11,993 nt of DNA from CAYVHB01 sp964450865. GTDB lineage: Bacteria; Bacillota; Clostridia; Saccharofermentanales; UBA5734. This document shows positions 7,153 through 11,993 of the stretch, piece by piece. How positions within the stretch are numbered: the stretch's first letter is position 1; each line of letters opens with the position of its first letter. The translations under genes were made by a program, and so were the position numbers. The notes beneath the pieces are model-generated. The model made no database searches, was not told the DNA's origin, and saw only the letters and a program-made list of their open reading frames with translations. The stretch is from contig CAYVHB010000057.1 in the NCBI GenBank assembly GCA_964450865.1, positions 1 through 11,993 on the forward strand, read 5' to 3'.

Positions 7153-7305
7153 TCACCATCCTTCTGTTCGCGACACCAGTTTGTGATAACCGTGCGCTGC
7201 TTCAAGATCCAGTCCAATCATCGTCTCAATTATCATCGGGTCATCCGGATGTGCGGGGGCCATGTCCCTGGTCGTCCAGGACGGTTCCTGATTAAAGTAT
7301 AACAT
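7153..7305 (-). CDS. Possible small ORF, hypothetical 50-residue protein
   Basis: An ATG-to-TGA frame of 50 codons between nspC and the aldo/keto reductase. I do not recognise the product. It begins MLYFNQEPSW, has a second methionine at residue 15 (ATG at 7263), and ends VSRTEGW, with mixed charged and hydrophobic residues and no signal peptide or cysteines. The same frame is open all the way back to the nspC stop (7359), making 68 sense codons. Its TGA (7153-7155) lies 17 nt before the preferred start of the reductase, which would suit translational coupling. Against it: no good ribosome binding site is seen before either ATG, and the candidate promoter at 7296-7304 overlaps the first codons. 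If that promoter is used, only the 36-residue form from 7263 could be made. It may equally be a decayed gene remnant or chance. Confidence 0.35.
   Translation of the reverse strand: MLYFNQEPSWTTRDMAPAHPDDPMIIETMIGLDLEAAHGYHKLVSRTEGW
7296..7304 (-). promoter_or_regulatory. Candidate extended -10 promoter of the AKR/GyrI-like/nitroreductase operon
   Basis: On the minus strand, TGTTATACT forms a TGnTATAAT-type extended -10 with 5 of 6 matches in the hexamer. No good -35 is seen 16-18 nt upstream. The predicted start near 7289 gives a leader of about 150 nt to the reductase ATG at 7135. It sits in the 224-nt gap after nspC, which has no clear terminator, so some read-through from nspC is also possible. 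Confidence 0.45.
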
Positions 7306-7359
7306 ATTCTGGATTTTTCTGGCACGGGGATCGAAATCGGAACCCGCTTTTCGTCCGTA

Positions 7360-8505
7360 TCAGGACAGGCGGCCCTTGAAATCAGCATAACCAAATTCGC
7401 GGATCACGCGGGCTCCGGCCTGTTCATTGAACAGGGCAATCGAGGGCAGGCGAATGCCATTAAATGTATTATTTTTCACCATCGTATAGTGAGCCATATC
7501 GCAAAACACCAGCTTGTCACCGGGCTGCAAGGGCTGATCGAAAGAATAATCACCAATGATATCCCCAGCCAGGCAAGTCGGCCCGCCGAGGCGAAACGTA
7601 TAGGCCCGCTCACCGGGCAAGCCGGCGCCGATGATATTCGGCCGGTAAGGCATTTCCAGCACATCCGGCATGTGACAGGCGGCCGAGGTGTCCAGGATGG
7701 CGATTGCCATGCCATTGTCGACCGTATCCAGCACTTTGCTGACCAGGAAGCCCGTATTCAGGGCAATCGCCTCGCCGGGCTCCAGATAAACCTGCACGCC
7801 ATACTTTTGCTGGAAAAACTCAACGGACGCCACCAGGGTATCGATATCATAATCAGGCCGGGAAATATGATGGCCGCCACCCATGTTGAGCCATTTCATC
7901 TGGCGGATAAAGGCGCCGAACTTGGCATCGACAATGGGAACTGTATGGGCCAGGGCATCGGAATTCTGCTCGCAAAGTGTATGGAAATGCAGGCCGCTGA
8001 TGCCATCGAGCTGATCCGGATGGAAATTTTTCAATGTTACACCCAGACGGGAGCCGGTAAAACAGGGATCATAGAGCGGGGTTGTAATCTCGGAATACTC
8101 CGGATTGATCCGGATACCGCACTCGATAGTCTGACCGGCCGCCAGCCGTTGCTGAACCGCTGGTTTGTACTTTTGCCATTGGGCAAAGGAATTAAAAACG
8201 ATATGGTCGCAGGTATCAAGAATGACCGGGAAATCTTCTTCGATAAAAGCCGGTGCATAAATATGCACTTCCTTGTTCATTTCCTCCCGGCCCAGCAATG
8301 CCTCGTGCAAGGAGCTGGCCGTGATGCCATGCAAGTAGCGGCCAACCAGTGGAAAAACGGCAAACATCGAAAAACCCTTCAGGGCCAGCAAAATCTTGCA
8401 GCCCGTCCGCCGCTGCACCGAATCCAGAATCTCCAGATTACGCGTCAACAGCCGCTCATCAACCACATAACAAGGGGTCGGCAACCTATTGAAATCAAGT
8501 TCCAT
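7360..8505 (-). CDS. nspC: Carboxynorspermidine/carboxyspermidine decarboxylase
   Basis: A 381-residue PLP-dependent decarboxylase of the alanine-racemase-fold group III family. It removes CO2 from carboxyspermidine or carboxynorspermidine to give spermidine or norspermidine in the cytoplasm. K43 in LALKGFS is the PLP Schiff-base lysine. H173-F-H175, the glycine-rich GGGHH (209-213), EPGEA (242-246) and the CLAGD motif (C311, equivalent to the active-site Cys loop of relatives) are all present, as is DMAHY (336-340). The frame is open 42 codons upstream, but the start at MELDFNRLPTPCYV matches the family N-terminus and length, and GGGAG lies 8 nt before it. It follows its partner dehydrogenase after a 184-nt structured spacer. 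Whether spermidine or norspermidine is the product cannot be read from the sequence. Spermidine is common for this pair outside Vibrio. Confidence 0.96.
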   Translation of the reverse strand: MELDFNRLPTPCYVVDERLLTRNLEILDSVQRRTGCKILLALKGFSMFAVFPLVGRYLHGITASSLHEALLGREEMNKEVHIYAPAFIEEDFPVILDTCDHIVFNSFAQWQKYKPAVQQRLAAGQTIECGIRINPEYSEITTPLYDPCFTGSRLGVTLKNFHPDQLDGISGLHFHTLCEQNSDALAHTVPIVDAKFGAFIRQMKWLNMGGGHHISRPDYDIDTLVASVEFFQQKYGVQVYLEPGEAIALNTGFLVSKVLDTVDNGMAIAILDTSAACHMPDVLEMPYRPNIIGAGLPGERAYTFRLGGPTCLAGDIIGDYSFDQPLQPGDKLVFCDMAHYTMVKNNTFNGIRLPSIALFNEQAGARVIREFGYADFKGRLS

Positions 8506-8537
8506 CCATCTTACTCCCATTCTGCATCGCATTCTGC

Positions 8538-8552
8538 GGCCTGTATCAGGCC
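8538..8552 (-). promoter_or_regulatory. Hairpin in the nspC leader
   Basis: A perfect 6-bp inverted repeat, GGCCTG-ata-CAGGCC on the minus strand, ends 32 nt before the nspC start. Downstream lies a short direct repeat, GCAGAATG, that overlaps the approach to the ribosome binding site. It is not followed by a U-tract, so it is not a terminator. A role in mRNA stability or translation is possible but unproven. Confidence 0.4.
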
Positions 8553-8599
8553 AAATATGAGTTGCGGACTTGCTGCCGGGCATCCATCGCGTACGAGAA

Positions 8600-8629
8600 A
8601 GAGCCAGCCGGTTTTTGCCGGCCGGCCCC
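8600..8629 (-). terminator. GC-rich hairpin between the polyamine genes (terminator or attenuator candidate)
   Basis: On the minus strand GCCGGCCGG (8618-8626) pairs with CCGGCTGGC (8603-8611) through nine base pairs including one G-U, around a CAAAAA loop. Wobble pairs extend it to about 12 bp. The following sequence is TCTTTCTCG, which is U-rich but interrupted. It lies 60 nt after the dehydrogenase stop and about 95 nt before the nspC ATG. It could act as a leaky terminator, an attenuator or an RNA-processing barrier setting the ratio of the two enzymes. Confidence 0.5.
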
Positions 8630-8689
8630 ATTCGAACAGTTGTTTAGCAAGGGATCCAGTCGTATCCGGGCCCCCGGCACTTGCCATTT

Positions 8690-9889
8690 TCAGGGCAGCA
8701 GCACCGGACTGAAGTCTTCTTTCCAGGGCAGGCCCTGGACGTTCAGGGCGGCCATGAACGGATCCGGATCAAATTCCTCGACATTATAGACACCCGGCTT
8801 TTTCCACAGACCCTGCAGCAGCATCATGGCCCCGATCACCGCCGGCACACCGGTGGTGTAGGAAATTGCCTGGGAACCGACCTCCGCGTAGCATTCCTCA
8901 TGCACACACACATTATAAACATAATAGGTGCGGGGCTGGCCGTCCTTCGTACCCTGATAAATGCAGCCGATGTTGGTCTTGCCTCTGGTACGCGGTCCCA
9001 GCGAGGCCGGATCCGGCAGCACGGCCTTCAGAAACTGCAGCGGCACGATCTTCTGCCCTTCGAAGTCGATCGGTTCAATCGAAGTCATGCCGACATTCTG
9101 GAGGACTCGCAGATGATTGAGGTAATTATCGGAGAACGTCATCCAGAAGCGGATCTTCTCGATCCCCCTGATATTGGCGGCCAGCGATTCCAGTTCCTCA
9201 TGATACAGCAGATAAATATTCTTCGGGCCGATTTCGTCAAGGTCGTAAACGGCCTTGAGTGACAGCGGCGGGGTCTCAATCCACTCGCCCTTTTCCCAGT
9301 ACCGGCCATTGGCGGTAATCTCGCGGATATTGATTTCCGGATTGAAATTGGTGGCAAACGGATAGCCATGATCGCCAGCATTGGCATCGACGATATCGAT
9401 CTGCTGGATTTCGTCAAAATAATGTTTCATGGCGTAGGCGCTGAAAACACCCGTCACGCCGGGGTCAAAGCCGCAGCCCAGAATCGCCGTCAGGCCAGCC
9501 GCTGCAAATTTCTCACGGTAAGCCCACTGCCATTTGTATTCGAACTTGGCTGTTTCGTGCGGCTCGTAGTTGGCAGTGTCCAGATAATGCACACCGGTCG
9601 CCAGGCAGGCATCCATCAGCGTCAGATCCTGATAGGGCAACGCGACATTGATCAGGATGTCAGGCTGGAACTGCCTGATGAGATCAATCACCTGCTGCGT
9701 GTCATCAGCATCCACCTTGGCGGTCGTGATCTTTGTCCGGCCGCCATCCAGCTTGGCTTTCAGGGCATCACACTTCGACTTGGTCCGGCTGGCAATGCAG
9801 ATCTCGGTAAATATATCGGGATTCATGCAGCACTTGTGGACCACCACACTAGCGACACCACCGGCGCCAATGATTAAAGCTTTTCCCAT
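8690..9889 (-). CDS. Carboxynorspermidine/carboxyspermidine dehydrogenase (saccharopine dehydrogenase family)
   Basis: A 399-residue enzyme of the saccharopine-dehydrogenase-like family. It reductively condenses aspartate beta-semialdehyde with putrescine (or diaminopropane), using NAD(P)H, to make carboxyspermidine (or carboxynorspermidine). The N-terminal Rossmann motif is GAGGVAS (8-14). Other family-typical stretches are INVALPYQDLTLMDACL, the HYLDTANYEP segment, LGCGFDPGVTGVFSAYAMKHYFD and DANAGDHGYPFATNF. The frame is open 20 codons upstream, but MGKALIIGAGG is the expected N-terminus and AGGAGG lies 10 nt before it. Lysine-pathway saccharopine dehydrogenase is the alternative. The immediately downstream decarboxylase partner makes the polyamine role far more likely. 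A weak promoter candidate lies at 9924-9953. Confidence 0.95.
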   Translation of the reverse strand: MGKALIIGAGGVASVVVHKCCMNPDIFTEICIASRTKSKCDALKAKLDGGRTKITTAKVDADDTQQVIDLIRQFQPDILINVALPYQDLTLMDACLATGVHYLDTANYEPHETAKFEYKWQWAYREKFAAAGLTAILGCGFDPGVTGVFSAYAMKHYFDEIQQIDIVDANAGDHGYPFATNFNPEINIREITANGRYWEKGEWIETPPLSLKAVYDLDEIGPKNIYLLYHEELESLAANIRGIEKIRFWMTFSDNYLNHLRVLQNVGMTSIEPIDFEGQKIVPLQFLKAVLPDPASLGPRTRGKTNIGCIYQGTKDGQPRTYYVYNVCVHEECYAEVGSQAISYTTGVPAVIGAMMLLQGLWKKPGVYNVEEFDPDPFMAALNVQGLPWKEDFSPVLLP

Positions 9890-9923
9890 TTCTTGAATTC
9901 CTCCTGCAAATAAAATATGTTGC

Positions 9924-9953
9924 TGTATACATGGATGGCGCTGGCGCATTCAA
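9924..9953 (-). promoter_or_regulatory. Weak promoter candidate for the polyamine pair
   Basis: Minus-strand TTGAAT (9948-9953) and TATACA (9924-9929) are separated by 18 nt, each matching consensus at 4 of 6 positions. It is located in the 121-nt gap between the Fe-S aldo/keto reductase and the dehydrogenase. The match is weak and could be chance. Confidence 0.3.
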
Positions 9954-9975
9954 CGGTCACAACCAGCTGATCTCA

Positions 9976-10003
9976 TATCAGCCATCAGCCATCAGTCATC
10001 GGA
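9976..10003. repeat. Heptamer tandem repeat just after the Fe-S reductase stop
   Basis: Four adjacent 7-nt units (TATCAGC, CATCAGC, CATCAGT, CATCGGA on the plus strand), the middle two differing at one base. It begins 7 nt beyond the stop codon of the 10011-11114 gene. The function is unknown; it may be a slippage product in non-coding DNA. Confidence 0.45.
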
Positions 10004-10010
10004 CCGTGCG

Positions 10011-11114
10011 TCAGGGCATCCTGGCCGCCGCAACCTCAGCGAGGCGGGCAATGATCGGCAAATGCTGCGTGCACAGCCGTTCGCACTTGCCACAGCGCGT
10101 GCAGGTCGCGGCCTTGTCCGGCTTGAGACCCCAGTGCCAGTACAGGCGCTCGCCAATATCGCCGCCGAGCAGCTTCTGGTTATAGGCATCCATATACTTG
10201 GGAATGGGAATATCAACCGGACAGCTGTCGCAGTAACCGCAGCCGGTACAGAGGTTATTGAGCGTCAGCCCCTTACCGGCCATCGCCGCCAGGATCTCCG
10301 CCGCCGGTTGCTCCACCAGGTTTTCAACCGCGCGACAGGCATCATCGACGTGCTCTTTCGTGGTGAATCCGCCCAGGGTGACGCTGATTTCCTGATGGGA
10401 AGCCACAAAGCGCAGCGCGGCCTGCGGTACGCTCAGATCAGTCCCTTCAGCCAGATAGGCGAACAAATCCGGATGGGCCGGGATGACCCCGCCGCTCAGC
10501 GGATTCATCACGACCACGCCCATGCCCTTGCTGGCCGCCGCCGCAATCCCGCTCTGCCGGAGGCGATAATTCAGGGCATTGTAGCCAATCAGCATCCCGG
10601 CAAACAGATCTTTGGCAATGACTTTCTCGAGGTCAGCACCGGGCATATGGGATGAAAAGACAATATTCCGAATCAGTCCTTCAGATTTGGCTTGACTGAA
10701 GAACTCATATAAGGCATCTTTCTGGCGCTGGAAATCGCGCAGGCTCATCAGGCACCACAGATGATAGAAATCCAGGTAATCAACCTTCAGCCGCGTCAGG
10801 GTCTTCTCGAGGCGGCGGCGGAAGGCCTCTTCACTGACCACCTTGCCCGTCGTACCAAGATTGGCTTTCGACGAAATCAGGTAACGGTCGCGGCTGACCT
10901 GCGACAGCGCCATCCCCGTGATTGTCTCGCTCTGATCTTCACAGTAAAATGGCGCCGTATCAAAGTAATTGACACCCTTCTCCAGGGCATACAAAGCTAC
11001 ATCGGCGCACCGCTCCAGTCGCCCGGCCCTGATATCGTCCTCATCATATCGCATGCAGCCCATGCCAATGGCCGAAACCTGCAAACCCGTCTTGCCATAT
11101 TGTTTGTAATACAT
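10011..11114 (-). CDS. Aldo/keto reductase with C-terminal double [4Fe-4S] ferredoxin-like domain
   Basis: A 367-residue fusion of an aldo/keto reductase barrel (about 1-265) with a C-terminal iron-sulfur domain (about 285-350). The catalytic tetrad is present: D52 and Y57 in YFDTAPFYC, K83 in SSKANL, and H118 in FYHLW. The first cluster motif is C289-x2-C292-x2-C295-x2-C298-P (CTGCGYCDSCP). The second is C338-x2-C341-x2-C344-x3-C348 (CTRCGKCERLC). Together they can hold two [4Fe-4S] clusters, so electrons may be exchanged with ferredoxin or another redox partner. This architecture is widespread in anaerobes but its substrates are largely unknown. AGGAGG lies 7 nt before ATG. It starts 76 nt after the SIMPL gene, with no clear terminator between them, so co-transcription is possible. 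Confidence 0.95.
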   Translation of the reverse strand: MYYKQYGKTGLQVSAIGMGCMRYDEDDIRAGRLERCADVALYALEKGVNYFDTAPFYCEDQSETITGMALSQVSRDRYLISSKANLGTTGKVVSEEAFRRRLEKTLTRLKVDYLDFYHLWCLMSLRDFQRQKDALYEFFSQAKSEGLIRNIVFSSHMPGADLEKVIAKDLFAGMLIGYNALNYRLRQSGIAAAASKGMGVVVMNPLSGGVIPAHPDLFAYLAEGTDLSVPQAALRFVASHQEISVTLGGFTTKEHVDDACRAVENLVEQPAAEILAAMAGKGLTLNNLCTGCGYCDSCPVDIPIPKYMDAYNQKLLGGDIGERLYWHWGLKPDKAATCTRCGKCERLCTQHLPIIARLAEVAAARMP

Positions 11115-11190
11115 CCTGCTTCCTCCTGAATCATGCTATTTATCGTTTCGAATGAGCTCGAATCGTCATCGCATATGCATTTATCTTCGT

Positions 11191-11844
11191 TCAGGCAATT
11201 TGCCAGATGAAAGTCACCGTATCCTGGACCTTGATGTCATCCGGCTGAATATCCGGGGCACTGATATCCGCGACCTTCATGCAATTTTCGTCCAGACAGT
11301 ACGAGGTCGGCGAGTACAGGTGCAGCTCACCCCAATTGTAGTCAATGCTGAGAAGCGGGCCCAGCACGACACTTGACGCGCGGGCCAGGATTTCGGCCCG
11401 TTGCCTGGCATTTTCCGATGCACTGATCAGCAGCGCCTCACCGATCGCGGCCTGGTCCTTGACCGAGAATGCCACATTCAGCTGCGGATTGACCGGCGCC
11501 CTGGCAATTGCTGCCAGGACCTTCGACATCACCTTGTTATCGAAGTCAAACTCCAGTTTCAGGCCCTGTTCACAAATATAGCCATCAAAGCGCGACTTGT
11601 AGTTGTTATCCTTGTCCCGGTAGTTCTCATAGTGGGTTTTAATATTAAAACTGGTCGTTTTCAGGTCATTCTTGTCAAAGCCAACCGACTCGATGGCATG
11701 CTGCAACACCTCGACTGACTCAGCCGCTGTCTGCATCGTATCATCATATTCAAATTCCTGCGACCCGATCGTCAGGGTAATGACAATCAGGTCCGGCCTG
11801 ACACTGACAGAACCAGTCCCTCTAACGGTAATCGTACGCTCCAT
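11191..11844 (-). CDS. SIMPL-domain (DUF541) protein
   Basis: A 217-residue SIMPL/DUF541-family protein, related to the BP26/OMP28 group. The N-terminus ITVRGTGSVSVRPDLIVITLTI is the family's hallmark first strands. The middle (DLKTTSFNIKTHYENY) and the C-terminal RAEILARASSVVLGPLLSIDYNWGE segment also match. There is no signal peptide or membrane helix, so unlike the periplasmic proteobacterial members this one is predicted cytoplasmic, as is common in clostridia. Related proteins assemble into ring- or channel-like oligomers, but no biochemical role can be assigned here. GAGGAGG lies 6 nt before ATG. The upstream region (11845-11993) carries repeated TATGAT-like elements that probably contain the promoter. 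Confidence 0.88.
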   Translation of the reverse strand: MERTITVRGTGSVSVRPDLIVITLTIGSQEFEYDDTMQTAAESVEVLQHAIESVGFDKNDLKTTSFNIKTHYENYRDKDNNYKSRFDGYICEQGLKLEFDFDNKVMSKVLAAIARAPVNPQLNVAFSVKDQAAIGEALLISASENARQRAEILARASSVVLGPLLSIDYNWGELHLYSPTSYCLDENCMKVADISAPDIQPDDIKVQDTVTFIWQIA

Positions 11845-11879
11845 GAAGTGCCTCCTCTGTTTTCCGTTCCCATCATACA

Positions 11880-11966
11880 GATATCATAATCAAACATAAA
11901 GATATCATAACCAAAAAGACAGATAAGATCTAGCCTTGATTAGAGGGTGTTTGCAAAATATCATAA
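11880..11966. promoter_or_regulatory. AT-rich upstream region with three ATATCATAA repeats
   Basis: ATATCATAA occurs at 11881-11889, 11902-11910 and 11958-11966. The first two belong to a 12-nt direct repeat (GATATCATAA followed by TC or CC) exactly 21 nt apart, two DNA turns, as expected for paired operator sites. On the minus strand each copy reads TTATGATAT and contains TATGAT, a 5-of-6 match to a -10 box. The distal one has TTGCTT 18 nt upstream. So these may be promoters, operators or both for the SIMPL gene. Confidence 0.45.
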
Positions 11967-11993
11967 TAGCCAAATGAGGATACAAGCAAGATG

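Noticed and set aside
6353..7186. Plus-strand open frame of 277 codons opposite the aldo/keto reductase
   Set aside because: It is the mirror frame of a gene with a complete catalytic tetrad; the translation shows no family features.
7360..7362. nspC TGA as a recoded (read-through or selenocysteine) codon
   Set aside because: NspC already has family-normal length at this stop and no downstream hairpin of the bacterial SECIS type is evident.
7489..8712. Plus-strand open frame of 407 codons opposite nspC
   Set aside because: It is the antisense of a clearly identified decarboxylase, shows no recognisable domain, and extends only because of the codon bias of the real gene.

Overview
The window reads like a piece of chromosome from an anaerobic, mid-GC, low-oxygen-lifestyle Firmicute, probably a clostridial relative. 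This is an inference from gene content and translation signals. It has a two-iron desulfoferrodoxin, a YfhO-type membrane protein, a carboxyspermidine-type polyamine gene pair, a ferredoxin-like aldo/keto reductase, and consistently strong AGGAGG-type ribosome binding sites. All eleven well-supported genes lie on the minus strand, so transcription runs from high to low coordinates. I see no tRNA, rRNA, CRISPR array, transposase, phage gene or plasmid function.

Layout in transcription order (right to left): a SIMPL-domain (DUF541) protein (11191-11844) preceded by an AT-rich region with three copies of ATATCATAA; an aldo/keto reductase with two C-terminal [4Fe-4S] motifs (10011-11114); carboxy(nor)spermidine dehydrogenase (8690-9889), then a 184-nt spacer with two hairpins, then carboxynorspermidine decarboxylase nspC (7360-8505). 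Next come a possible small ORF (7153-7305), an aldo/keto reductase (6203-7135), a GyrI-like small-molecule-binding protein (5694-6170) and a nitroreductase (5122-5661), spaced 17-32 nt apart like one operon. A single-domain cupin (4654-5004), an SRAP/YedK-type abasic-site protein (3932-4573), the large YfhO-family membrane protein (826-3705) and desulfoferrodoxin (256-636) follow, and a hairpin-plus-U-tract terminator closes the run at 27-62.

Functionally there are three themes. The dehydrogenase/decarboxylase pair makes spermidine or norspermidine through a carboxylated intermediate, without S-adenosylmethionine decarboxylase. The reductase, GyrI-like, nitroreductase, cupin and desulfoferrodoxin genes suggest redox and xenobiotic housekeeping, with SRAP as DNA-damage protection. 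The YfhO protein probably serves cell-envelope polymer glycosylation.

I did not find a convincing new multi-gene system. The observations most worth checking are a 12-nt minisatellite that encodes a repetitive acidic cytoplasmic tail on the YfhO protein, an uninterrupted 68-codon frame directly after the nspC stop that runs up to the next gene, the structured spacer inside the polyamine pair, and repeated sequence modules upstream of yfhO, desulfoferrodoxin and the SIMPL gene. Gene starts were moved from the longest ORF to the best ribosome-binding-site-supported codon for SRAP, the GyrI-like gene, the 6203-7135 reductase, nspC and the dehydrogenase. No gene-free stretch exceeds 300 bases.
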